64,000 bases of DNA from an uncultured Lachnospiraceae bacterium (lineage in GTDB: Bacteria; Bacillota; Clostridia; Lachnospirales; Lachnospiraceae). Of the stretch, positions 44,542 through 53,419 are shown one piece after another (the first letter of the stretch is position 1; each line of letters opens with the position of its first letter). Location: the NCBI GenBank assembly GCA_910589385.1, contig CAJUTU010000006.1, positions 1 to 64,000 of the forward strand, written 5' to 3'. Both the position numbers and the translations under genes were made by a program. The notes below the pieces were generated by a model. It was not told the origin of the DNA. It ran no database searches and saw nothing but the letters and a program-made list of their open reading frames with translations.

Positions 44542-45681
44542 ATGGAATATATTTCAAATACGTTAGGACACCTCGTTGAGCAGACGGCGTTCATGAACCT
44601 TACTTGGGGGAATCTGATCATGATCGCAGTTGCCTGCGCGTTCCTATATTTAGCAATCAGACATGAATTTGAGCCTCTGCTCCTTGTTCCGATTGCCTTC
44701 GGTATGCTGCTTGTGAATATCTATCCGGATATCATGCTCCATGCGGAGGATTCGTCAAACGGAGTGGGCGGGCTTCTCTATTATTTTTATGTTTTAGATG
44801 AATGGGCGATTCTGCCGTCCCTTATTTTTATGGGTGTCGGCGCAATGACGGATTTCGGACCGTTGATTGCCAATCCAAAGAGTTTCCTTCTCGGGGCGGC
44901 AGCACAGTTTGGTATTTTTGGAGCTATGGCAATGGGATTCTCGGATAAGGCTGCGGCTGCAATTTCCATCATCGGTGGAGCCGATGGACCGACCTCCATC
45001 TTCCTGGCTGGAAAGCTTCAGCAGACAGCAATCATGGGGCCGATCGCTGTGGCGGCATATTCCTATATGTCACTGGTGCCGATCATCCAGCCTCCGATCA
45101 TGAAGCTTTTGACAACAGAAGAGGAACGTAAGATCAAGATGGAACAGCTTCGTCCGGTCAGCAAGCTGGAAAGGATTTTGTTCCCGATCGTTGTTACGAT
45201 CGTAGTATGTGTGATCCTTCCTACTACAGCGCCATTGGTTGGTATGCTGATGTTAGGTAATCTGTTCAGAGAGTGCGGTGTGGTAAGACAGTTGACAGAG
45301 ACTGCTTCCAATGCGTTAATGTATATCGTTGTAATCCTGTTGGGTACTTCTGTAGGCGCGACTACAAGTGCAGAGGCATTTCTGAACCTCAGCACGATCA
45401 AGATCGTTGTGCTTGGGCTTGTTGCATTTTCATTCGGGACGGCGGCAGGTGTGTTGTTCGGCAAGCTGATGTGTAAGGCGACGGGCGGCAAGGTGAATCC
45501 GTTGATTGGTTCTGCCGGTGTATCTGCGGTTCCGATGGCAGCCAGAGTTTCCCAGAAGGTCGGTGCGGAGGCAGATCCTACGAACTTCCTGCTGATGCAT
45601 GCGATGGGGCCGAATGTTGCCGGGGTTATCGGTACTGCGGTGGCAGCCGGAACATTTATGGCTATTTTTGGTGTGAAGTAA
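44542..45681 (+). CDS. oadB: Na+-pumping decarboxylase beta subunit
   Basis: This 379-residue membrane protein with about ten helices shows the conserved OadB motifs GGADGPTSIFLAGKL (ion-binding Asp), VAAYSYMSLVPIIQPPIM and the C-terminal SAGVSAVPMAARVSQ. It decarboxylates carboxybiotin and couples this to Na+ export. GGAGG lies before ATG 44542. It makes the cluster an ion pump rather than a simple carboxylase. Confidence 0.95.
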   Translation: MEYISNTLGHLVEQTAFMNLTWGNLIMIAVACAFLYLAIRHEFEPLLLVPIAFGMLLVNIYPDIMLHAEDSSNGVGGLLYYFYVLDEWAILPSLIFMGVGAMTDFGPLIANPKSFLLGAAAQFGIFGAMAMGFSDKAAAAISIIGGADGPTSIFLAGKLQQTAIMGPIAVAAYSYMSLVPIIQPPIMKLLTTEEERKIKMEQLRPVSKLERILFPIVVTIVVCVILPTTAPLVGMLMLGNLFRECGVVRQLTETASNALMYIVVILLGTSVGATTSAEAFLNLSTIKIVVLGLVAFSFGTAAGVLFGKLMCKATGGKVNPLIGSAGVSAVPMAARVSQKVGAEADPTNFLLMHAMGPNVAGVIGTAVAAGTFMAIFGVK

Positions 45682-45708
45682 AGAACTGTGAATATGGAGG
45701 ACAAATTA

Positions 45709-47124
45709 ATGGCAGAAATAGAAAAAAAACCAGTAAAAATAACAGAAACTATTCTGCGTGACGCGCATCAGTCTCTTATTGCTACAAGAATGACGACCGA
45801 ACAGATGCTGCCAATCGTAGAGAAGATGGATAAGGTAGGATACCATGCAGTAGAATGCTGGGGTGGCGCTACATTTGACGCTTCCTTACGTTTCCTGAAA
45901 GAGGATCCATGGGAAAGGCTTCGTAAGTTCCGCGCCGGCTTTAAGAACACCAAGCTGCAGATGTTGTTCCGCGGCCAGAATATTCTCGGATATCGTCCGT
46001 ATGCCGATGATGTGGTAGAATATTTTGTGCAGAAATCAGCGGCAAACGGAATTGACATTATCCGTATCTTTGACTGTATGAACGATATAAGGAATCTTCA
46101 GACAGCCGTAACAGCGGCCAACAAGGAAAAAGCACATGCCCAGGTGGCGATGTCTTATACTTTAGGCGATGCGTATACGCTGGATTACTGGATGGATTTG
46201 GCAAAGAGGATCCAGGATATGGGCGCAAACTCCATCTGCGTTAAGGATATGGCAGGCCTGCTCTGCCCGTATCAGGCAACAGAGCTTGTGACTGCATTGA
46301 AAGAAGCAGTGGACATCCCGATTGAGATGCATACACATTATACGTCTGGTGTAGGCGCTATGACCTACATGAAATCCATTGAGGCAGGAGCAGATATCAT
46401 TGATACTGCAATGTCACCGTTTGCGCTGGGAACTTCTCAGCCGGCGACAGAAGTTATGGTGGAGACATTCAAGGGGACTCCTTATGATACAGGGCTGGAT
46501 CAGAACCTGCTGGCAGAGATTGCAGATTACTTCCGTCCGATCCGTGATGATGCGCTGGCAAGCGGTCTGCTGAATCCGAAGAATATGGGGGTTAATATTA
46601 AGACACTTCTTTATCAGGTGCCGGGTGGTATGCTGTCCAACCTGACAAGCCAGTTAAAAGAGCAGGGCGCGGAAGACAAATTCTACGATGTTTTGGAAGA
46701 AGTGCCGCGTGTAAGGGCAGACCTTGGCGAGCCGCCGCTGGTTACTCCTTCTTCTCAGATCGTAGGAACTCAGGCTGTATTTAATGTATTGATGGGTGAG
46801 CGTTATAAGATGGCGACAAAAGAGACGAAGGATGTCCTGACCGGAAAATACGGTGCAACCGTAAAACCATTTAATCCAGAGGTACAGAAAAAAGTAGTTG
46901 GAGAAGATGCAGAAATCATAACCTGCCGTCCGGCGGATCTGATTCCGGACGAGCTGGATACTCTCCGTAAAGAATGTGCACAGTGGATCCAGCAGGATGA
47001 GGATGTATTAAGTTATGCACTGTTCCCGCAGGTAGCAGTAGACTTCTTCAAATACAGGGAAGCTCAGCAGACAAAAGTTGATGCCAAGGTGGCAGATACA
47101 GAGAATGGGGCTTATCCGGTATAA
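45709..47124 (+). CDS. oadA: oxaloacetate decarboxylase alpha / transcarboxylase 5S subunit
   Basis: This 471-residue TIM-barrel carboxyltransferase has ETILRDAHQSLIATRM (metal-binding Asp), CVKDMAGL (carboxylated Lys) and HTHYTSGVGAMTYMKSIEAG (metal-binding His). It handles oxaloacetate/pyruvate. It stops before the C-terminal biotinyl domain found in classic OadA, so it must use the separate carrier, like the 5S subunit of Propionibacterium transcarboxylase. GGAGG is 8 nt before ATG 45709; the GTG at 45688 is less likely. Confidence 0.92.
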   Translation: MAEIEKKPVKITETILRDAHQSLIATRMTTEQMLPIVEKMDKVGYHAVECWGGATFDASLRFLKEDPWERLRKFRAGFKNTKLQMLFRGQNILGYRPYADDVVEYFVQKSAANGIDIIRIFDCMNDIRNLQTAVTAANKEKAHAQVAMSYTLGDAYTLDYWMDLAKRIQDMGANSICVKDMAGLLCPYQATELVTALKEAVDIPIEMHTHYTSGVGAMTYMKSIEAGADIIDTAMSPFALGTSQPATEVMVETFKGTPYDTGLDQNLLAEIADYFRPIRDDALASGLLNPKNMGVNIKTLLYQVPGGMLSNLTSQLKEQGAEDKFYDVLEEVPRVRADLGEPPLVTPSSQIVGTQAVFNVLMGERYKMATKETKDVLTGKYGATVKPFNPEVQKKVVGEDAEIITCRPADLIPDELDTLRKECAQWIQQDEDVLSYALFPQVAVDFFKYREAQQTKVDAKVADTENGAYPV

Positions 47125-47190
47125 TTGTATACAGGCTTTTGTGAAGAAGTAAAAAAGTGACTGTTTACAGGGATTGTCAGATTATGATGT

Positions 47191-47241
47191 AAAAGAGCCG
47201 GGGCCGGTTTCCTCTATACGAAAAGCGGCTTCGGCTTTTTT
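47191..47241 (+). terminator. terminator of the decarboxylase cluster
   Basis: AAAGAGCCGGGGCCGGTTT pairs with AAAAGCGGCTTCGGCTTTTT with a few G-U pairs, followed by T residues. Confidence 0.8.
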
Positions 47242-47332
47242 CTGTATTACTGCGATAGATTACTGTATGTAGTACTTTGCAGTATTTACGATTATAAGTG
47301 AAATTTCAATAAGAAATAAAGGAGCAAAAAAC

Positions 47333-49126
47333 ATGACAGTTCGGGAAAGAATCGGGAAACTCCAGGAATTGATGAAAGTGGAGGATATACAGGTTTATAT
47401 TGTACCAACAGCGGATTATCACCAAAGTGAATATGTGGGGGAACATTTTAAAGCAAGAAAATTCCTGACAGGATTTACCGGCTCCGCAGGTATAGCCGTG
47501 GTTCTGCAGGACCAGGCTTACGTGTGGACAGATGGAAGATATTTTATCCAGGCAGCACAGGAACTGGACGGAAGCGGGATCATCCAGCAGAAATCCGGAG
47601 AACCTGGGGTGCCAACGATAGAAGAATTTTTAAAAAAGGAATTGCCTGAGCATGGTTTGATCGGATTTGACGGCCGTACCGTAGGAGTTGCGAAGGGCCA
47701 GGAATATGAGAAAATTGCTGCGGATAAGGGTGGAAAAGTCCGCTATGACCTGGACTTAATAGACGATATCTGGGAGCGCCGTCCACCTCTTTCTGAGAAA
47801 CCGGCGTTTCTGCTGAATTTGAAATATGCCGGAGAAACGGTGGGAAAAAAGCTTGAACGGGTTCGGGAGACAATGAAAGAACAAGGTGCGGATGCTTTGG
47901 TCATCACAAGCCTGGATGATATTGGATGGCTTTTGAATATCCGTGGAAATGATGTAGAGTATTTCCCTCTACTTCTTTCATACGCAGTCATTGAAAAAGA
48001 CGGGGTAGAGCTGTATGCGGATGAACGAAAGTTTTCAGAAGAGATTCTTACACATTTCAAGGAAAATGATGTAACTGTTTATCCCTATGAAGCAATCTAC
48101 GAACGGATGAAGAGCTTTACCAGAGAACAGACCGTGATGCTGGATCCGGAGCAGATGAATTATGCCCTCTACAGCAATATTTCGGAGGATGTACCGAAAG
48201 TTCAGACAGAAAATCCGATCGTATTGATGAAATCCGTCAAAAACCCAGTGGAGGCAGAGAACATTAAAAAAGCCCATATTAAAGACGGGATTGCCCATAC
48301 AAAGTTTATGTATTGGCTGAAAAATAACATTGGGAAAGAAAAGATTACCGAGCTGAGCGCATCTGAAAAGCTGGAAGAATTTCGTGGGATGCAGGAAGAT
48401 TTTCTGGGGCCAAGTTTTGGGCCGATCTGTGCGTATAAAGAGCATGCGGCGTGTGCACATTATTCTTCTACACCAGAAACAAATGTGGAATTGAAAACAG
48501 AGGGGCTTTTTTTAACGGATACCGGCGGACATTATTATGAGGGTTCCACAGACATTACAAGAACCGTGGCATTGGGAGAGATTACAGAAGAAGAGAGGAA
48601 ACATTTTACTACAGTAGTATGCAGTATGCTCCATCTTGCATACGCCAGATTCCTGCAGGGCTGTACCGGAATGACCCTGGATTATGCCGCCAGGGAGCCA
48701 TTCTGGAGACAGGGGCTGAATTATAACCATGGGACTGGCCATGGGGTTGGATATCTGGGGAATATCCATGAGCCTCCGGTTAATTTCCACTGGAAACAAG
48801 TACCTGGTAAAATGAAATATCCGGCCCTGGAAGTCAATATGGTGATCACGGATGAGCCGGGGATTTATATAGAAGGTTCGCATGGAATCCGGATTGAAAA
48901 TGAATTGACGGTTGCCGAAGGAGAGAAAAATGAATATGGGCAGTTTTTGCATTTTGATATCCTGACATTCGTGCCCATTGATCTGGATGCAATCGATCCC
49001 GGTCTGATGACAGAGCAGGAGAAGAACATGCTCAATGACTATCATCAAAAGGTGTATGAGAAGATTGCCCCACATCTGACTGAGGAAGAAAGAAGATGGC
49101 TTCAGGAGTACACGAGGGAAATCTAA
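47333..49126 (+). CDS. Xaa-Pro aminopeptidase (M24B)
   Basis: This 597-residue protein has two creatinase-like N-terminal domains and a C-terminal M24 peptidase with its metal ligands visible: TDTGGHYYEGSTDITRT, NHGTGHGVGYLG, EPGIYIEGSHGIRIENEL. The length matches the three-domain aminopeptidase P of human and Lactococcus-related types. It removes N-terminal residues that precede proline, in the cytoplasm. AAAGGAGC precedes ATG 47333. It is a single gene. Confidence 0.95.
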   Translation: MTVRERIGKLQELMKVEDIQVYIVPTADYHQSEYVGEHFKARKFLTGFTGSAGIAVVLQDQAYVWTDGRYFIQAAQELDGSGIIQQKSGEPGVPTIEEFLKKELPEHGLIGFDGRTVGVAKGQEYEKIAADKGGKVRYDLDLIDDIWERRPPLSEKPAFLLNLKYAGETVGKKLERVRETMKEQGADALVITSLDDIGWLLNIRGNDVEYFPLLLSYAVIEKDGVELYADERKFSEEILTHFKENDVTVYPYEAIYERMKSFTREQTVMLDPEQMNYALYSNISEDVPKVQTENPIVLMKSVKNPVEAENIKKAHIKDGIAHTKFMYWLKNNIGKEKITELSASEKLEEFRGMQEDFLGPSFGPICAYKEHAACAHYSSTPETNVELKTEGLFLTDTGGHYYEGSTDITRTVALGEITEEERKHFTTVVCSMLHLAYARFLQGCTGMTLDYAAREPFWRQGLNYNHGTGHGVGYLGNIHEPPVNFHWKQVPGKMKYPALEVNMVITDEPGIYIEGSHGIRIENELTVAEGEKNEYGQFLHFDILTFVPIDLDAIDPGLMTEQEKNMLNDYHQKVYEKIAPHLTEEERRWLQEYTREI

Positions 49127-49232
49127 CATGATTCTGACATTTTCGGATGCTCTTTTGCATAGGAAGGCACTTTGCAAAAGAAGATCTTGCATAGTGAAAA
49201 CTCCTTTTCGGGAAAATTAAGGAAGAACGGAT

Positions 49233-50489
49233 ATGAGCAAGGTTTTAGTGATAGGCGGCGGCGCTGCCGGAATGATGGCGGCGCTCACTGCCGCCCGGAA
49301 TGGGCATAAAGTCCATTTATATGAAAAAAATGAAAAGCTTGGAAAAAAGCTGTTTATCACAGGCAAAGGACGCTGCAATCTGACCAATGCCTGTGATATG
49401 GATACATTGTTTGCTTCTGTAACCAGTAATCCGAAGTTTTTATACAGTGCGTTTTATGGTTTTACGAATGAACAAACAATGGAATTTTTTGAAAGCCTTG
49501 GGCTTCGGATCAAGACAGAGCGGGGAAACCGTGTATTTCCTGCGTCAGACCATTCTTCGGATGTGATCCGTGTGCTAGAAAAAGAGATGGAGCGTCTGCG
49601 CGTGCAGATTCATCTTCACAGTGAGGTGGAAGAAATACTCACACAGGAAAATACATTTTCCGGGCTGATCCTCAGAAATGGAAAAAAAGCAGAGGGGGAT
49701 GCCTGTATCATCGCTACCGGCGGGATGTCTTACCCTTCTACAGGAAGCACGGGGGACGGTTATCGGTTCGCAATCGGTTTGGGCCATCGGGTGACGGATC
49801 CTGTGCCGTCTCTGGTGCCTATGGAAGTGCAGGAATGGTATGCAAAAGAAATCCAGGGGCTTTCTCTGCGCAATGTGACTGCAGCGGTATTTGACGGAAA
49901 AAAGAAATTATACGAAGAATTTGGGGAAATGTTGTTTACTCATTATGGAGTCAGCGGACCCATTATACTCAGCGCCAGCAGTGTAGTCGCAAAGAAGCTG
50001 GCAACAGCAAAGGAACCGAAAAAAAAGAGCCAACTGACATTGAAAATAGATCTGAAACCGGCATTGACGATGGAGCAGCTGGACCAGAGGGTGCTCCGGG
50101 ATTTTGAGGAGCAGAAAAACAAGCAGTTTAAAAATGCTGTTGACAAGCTGTTTCCCACGAAATTAAAGCCTGTAATGATTGAACTCAGTGGGATTTCTCC
50201 GGAAAAAAAGGTCAATGAGATTTCCAAAGAGGAACGCCGAAGATTTGTGGAATTGATCAAGGGATTTCAGATGACTGTGACAGGACTGCGGGGATTTCAG
50301 GAGGCGATCATTACCAAAGGGGGAGTCAGTGTCAAGGACGTAGACCCTGGTACGATGGAATCCAGGCATGTAAAAAAGTTATACTTTGCCGGAGAAGTGC
50401 TGGATCTGGACGCCCTGACCGGGGGATTCAACCTACAGATTGCCTGGTCAACGGGATATGCGGCCGGGAACAGTATCTATGAAAGGTGA
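49233..50489 (+). CDS. HI0933/YhiN-type FAD-dependent oxidoreductase
   Basis: This 418-residue flavoprotein has the N-terminal FAD fold VLVIGGGAAGMMAALTAARN and the family motif KKLFITGKGRCNLTN; the C-terminal segment LDALTGGFNLQIAWSTGYAAG is also typical. Reaction unknown. In Clostridia it often precedes cmk, as here (31 nt gap). Confidence 0.92.
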   Translation: MSKVLVIGGGAAGMMAALTAARNGHKVHLYEKNEKLGKKLFITGKGRCNLTNACDMDTLFASVTSNPKFLYSAFYGFTNEQTMEFFESLGLRIKTERGNRVFPASDHSSDVIRVLEKEMERLRVQIHLHSEVEEILTQENTFSGLILRNGKKAEGDACIIATGGMSYPSTGSTGDGYRFAIGLGHRVTDPVPSLVPMEVQEWYAKEIQGLSLRNVTAAVFDGKKKLYEEFGEMLFTHYGVSGPIILSASSVVAKKLATAKEPKKKSQLTLKIDLKPALTMEQLDQRVLRDFEEQKNKQFKNAVDKLFPTKLKPVMIELSGISPEKKVNEISKEERRRFVELIKGFQMTVTGLRGFQEAIITKGGVSVKDVDPGTMESRHVKKLYFAGEVLDLDALTGGFNLQIAWSTGYAAGNSIYER

Positions 50490-50520
50490 AAGTGATTTTG
50501 TATGACAGGAGGAGACAAGG

Positions 50521-51177
50521 ATGGGATATAATGTAGCCATTGACGGGCCGGCAGGCGCAGGAAAAAGCACGATTGCAAAGCTGGTGGCAAAAGAAAAAGG
50601 GTATATTTATGTAGATACCGGGGCAATGTACCGGGCATTGGCGGTTTATTTTCTGGAAAAAGGGATTGATGCAGGGGATACAAAACAGATTATTGCAGCT
50701 GCCCGGGAAGCAGAGGTAAGCATCCGGTATGAGGACGGCGTTCAGCAAGTATATCTGAACGGAGGAAATGTTACGTCAAAGCTTCGCACCGAAGAGGCGG
50801 GCAATATGGCATCTATGACTTCTCCGATCCCGGAGGTAAGAGAAAGGCTTCTGGAACTGCAGCATTCCCTGGCCCGCGAAATGGATGTGATCATGGACGG
50901 AAGGGACATTGGGACGAATATCCTTCCCAATGCAGATGTGAAAGTCTATCTCACCGCCAGTGTAGAAACCCGTGCAAAGCGCAGGTATAAAGAATTGACG
51001 GAAAAAGGGCTGGAATGCGATTATGAGGAGATCGCAAAGGATATACAGGAACGCGATATGCGCGATATGAGCCGAGAGACGGCGCCGCTTAAGCAGGCAG
51101 AGGATGCTGTTTTGGTGGACAGTTCGAATATGACGATTTCAGAAGTCGTGGATACGATTGTAAAATTATGCCGATAG
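50521..51177 (+). CDS. cmk: cytidylate kinase
   Basis: This 218-residue kinase phosphorylates CMP and dCMP. It shows the P-loop IDGPAGAGKST, the DTGAMYRALA motif and MDGRDIGTNILPNADVK. AGGAGACAAGG lies before ATG 50521. The order cmk then ispH-rpsA is common in Clostridia. Confidence 0.97.
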   Translation: MGYNVAIDGPAGAGKSTIAKLVAKEKGYIYVDTGAMYRALAVYFLEKGIDAGDTKQIIAAAREAEVSIRYEDGVQQVYLNGGNVTSKLRTEEAGNMASMTSPIPEVRERLLELQHSLAREMDVIMDGRDIGTNILPNADVKVYLTASVETRAKRRYKELTEKGLECDYEEIAKDIQERDMRDMSRETAPLKQAEDAVLVDSSNMTISEVVDTIVKLCR

Positions 51178-51277
51178 AGTCTCGGTCTCTTTAGAGAGTG
51201 TACGATATATAAGAGTATCGTAATATGCTCTATGCAAAAATGAGGATACTCAAAGAGTGAAAAGAGGAAAAGCATCC

Positions 51278-53188
51278 ATGAAGGTAAAATTAGCGAAGAC
51301 GGCCGGATTCTGCTTTGGAGTGAAGCGTGCGGTGGATACGGTATATAAAGAATTGTCCCGGCAGGAGAATGAGAAAATCTATACCTATGGCCCGATCATC
51401 CATAATGAGGAAGTGATCAAGGATATGCAGAGGCAGGGGGCAATTGTCCTCAGGACAGAGGAAGAGCTGGATGCCGTTACAAAGGGGACTGTCATCATCC
51501 GTTCTCATGGGGTAGAAAAACGGATTTACGACAAGTTGGAAGCAAAACAGATTTCCGTTGTGGATGCAACTTGTCCTTACGTAAAAAAAATCCACAATAT
51601 TGTCAGAAAAGAAAGTGAAGAAGGAAAATTTATCATCATTATTGGAAACCCGGATCATCCGGAGGTGCAGGGCATCCGGGGATGGGCGGGAAAAGACGCT
51701 GCAATCATCCAAAATCCGGAAGATATAGAAAAACTTTCCATAAAAAACGACAAAAAAGTCTGCGTTGTTTCACAAACGACATTTAATTACAAGAAATTTC
51801 AATATTTAGTTGAAATTATTTCCGAAAAGAGTTATGATATAATTGTTTTAAATACAATCTGCAACGCGACGAAGGAACGGCAGACGGAAACTCGTCAGAT
51901 TGCAGAAGAGGCGGATGCAATGATTGTGATTGGCGACAAGCACAGTTCCAACACCCAGAAGTTATTTGAAATATGTGCGAAAGCATGTAAGGATACGTAC
52001 TACATACAGACACTTGACGATTTGAATTTGAATCAATTAGGGTCAGTGGAAACAGTAGGTATTACAGCAGGGGCATCCACGCCCAACAATATAATTGAGG
52101 AGGTTCAAAAAATGTCAGAATTATCTTTTGAACAAATGTTAGACGAGTCATTCAAAACAATCCACAACGGAGAAGTTGTAGAAGGGACTGTAATTGACGT
52201 AAAGCCGGATGAGATTATTCTTAACATCGGATATAAGGCGGACGGTATTATTACAAAGAGTGAATATTCCAACGACTCTTCTCTAGATTTAACGACTGTT
52301 GTTTCAACAGGAGATGCCATGACAGTGAAAGTGCTGAAAGTGAATGACGGTGAAGGACAGGTGCTGTTGACATATAAGAGGCTTGCGGCTGAAAAGAGTA
52401 ATGAGAGGCTGAAGGAAGCTTTTGAGAATAAAGAAGTATTGAAAGCAACAGTTACCCAGATTCTTGGCGGAGGATTATGCGCAGAAGTAGAAGGCGTCCG
52501 CGTATTTATTCCTGCAAGCCTGGTATCAGATTCTTACGAGAAGGATCTGAGCAAATATGACAGTAAAGAGATTGAATTTGTGATCAGTGAATTTAATCCA
52601 AGGAGAAACCGTGTGATCGGTGACAGAAGACAGCTCCTTGTAGCAGAACGTGCCGAGAAGCAGAAAGAACTGTTCGCACGCCTGCAGGTTGGTGATACGA
52701 TCGAGGGTGTTGTAAAGAATGTGACAGACTTTGGTGCGTTTGTTGACCTTGGCGGCGTTGACGGACTGCTTCATATTTCTGAGATGTCCTGGGGCAGAGT
52801 GGAAAATCCGAAGAAAGTATTTAAGGTTGGGGACAATCTGAAAGTACTCGTAAAGGATATCAATGATACCAAGGTTGCCCTTAGCTTGAAGTTCCCGGAG
52901 ACGAATCCATGGGCGCATGCTTCTGAGGATTTTGCAGCAGGTTCTGTGATTACCGGAAAAGTAGCGCGTATGACAGATTTTGGTGCATTTGTTGAATTGG
53001 CACCAGGGGTAGATGCACTGCTTCATGTGTCTCAGATTTCCAGAGCACATGTGGATAAGCCGTCGGATGTACTTTCCATCGGACAGGAGATTCAGGCTAA
53101 GATCGTAGATCTCAATGAGGCGGAAAAGAAGATCAGCCTGAGCATGAAAGCTCTTGAGATGGCTGAGCCGGCAGGAGATGCGCAGTAG
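51278..53188 (+). CDS. ispH-rpsA: IspH - ribosomal protein S1 fusion
   Basis: Residues 1-280 are HMBPP reductase (IspH), which makes IPP and DMAPP in the MEP pathway. The [4Fe-4S] cysteines are in AGFCFGVKRAV, VDATCPYVKKIH and NTICNATKERQ. Residues 285-636 carry four S1 RNA-binding domains (for example GTVIDVKPDEIILNIGYKAD and GVVKNVTDFGAFVDLGGVDG). The total of 636 residues fits the fusion known from Clostridia. ATG 51278 follows AGAGGA; the GTG at 51257 is less likely. A strong ribosome binding site and in-frame ATG at the domain junction suggest that S1 is also made alone. Confidence 0.95.
   Translation: MKVKLAKTAGFCFGVKRAVDTVYKELSRQENEKIYTYGPIIHNEEVIKDMQRQGAIVLRTEEELDAVTKGTVIIRSHGVEKRIYDKLEAKQISVVDATCPYVKKIHNIVRKESEEGKFIIIIGNPDHPEVQGIRGWAGKDAAIIQNPEDIEKLSIKNDKKVCVVSQTTFNYKKFQYLVEIISEKSYDIIVLNTICNATKERQTETRQIAEEADAMIVIGDKHSSNTQKLFEICAKACKDTYYIQTLDDLNLNQLGSVETVGITAGASTPNNIIEEVQKMSELSFEQMLDESFKTIHNGEVVEGTVIDVKPDEIILNIGYKADGIITKSEYSNDSSLDLTTVVSTGDAMTVKVLKVNDGEGQVLLTYKRLAAEKSNERLKEAFENKEVLKATVTQILGGGLCAEVEGVRVFIPASLVSDSYEKDLSKYDSKEIEFVISEFNPRRNRVIGDRRQLLVAERAEKQKELFARLQVGDTIEGVVKNVTDFGAFVDLGGVDGLLHISEMSWGRVENPKKVFKVGDNLKVLVKDINDTKVALSLKFPETNPWAHASEDFAAGSVITGKVARMTDFGAFVELAPGVDALLHVSQISRAHVDKPSDVLSIGQEIQAKIVDLNEAEKKISLSMKALEMAEPAGDAQ
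52097..52114 (+). promoter_or_regulatory. internal ribosome binding site and ATG for separate S1
   Basis: GAGGAGG at 52097-52103 lies 8 nt before the in-frame ATG 52112. Starting there gives a 358-residue protein MSELSFEQMLDESF..., which is just how free S1 proteins of related bacteria begin. Confidence 0.7.
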
Positions 53189-53218
53189 CATATAATTCCT
53201 TATCTTAATAAAGATGAG

Positions 53219-53252
53219 TGGACGGAGCCAAAAGGGTTTCCGTCCATTTTTT
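53219..53252 (+). terminator. terminator after ispH-rpsA
   Basis: TGGACGGA and TCCGTCCA pair over 8 bp, with further GCC/GGG contacts, and are followed by six T. Confidence 0.85.
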
Positions 53253-53320
53253 GCTTCTATATGAAATTACCAAAAATTGTCTTGATACTTGTATTGTTTG
53301 TTAAAAAAGGGACGAGATGT

Positions 53321-53378
53321 TTCCCGAAATATACAATAAATTCCCGAAATTGACTGGATTTTGTATACAAAATACTGT
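53321..53378 (+). promoter_or_regulatory. rnf operon promoter with direct repeats and palindrome
   Basis: TTGACT at 53350-53355, a 17-nt spacer and TACTGT at 53373-53378 form the promoter. The 10-mer TTCCCGAAAT is repeated at 53321-53330 and 53341-53350, exactly 20 bp apart, the second copy touching the -35 box. A perfect 14-bp palindrome TTTTGTATACAAAA (53359-53372) fills most of the spacer. This looks like an activator site plus a repressor site; the proteins are unknown. Confidence 0.65.
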
Positions 53379-53419
53379 AGAATAGTACTACGTGAAAAGA
53401 AGAAAGGAAGGACAAAAGA

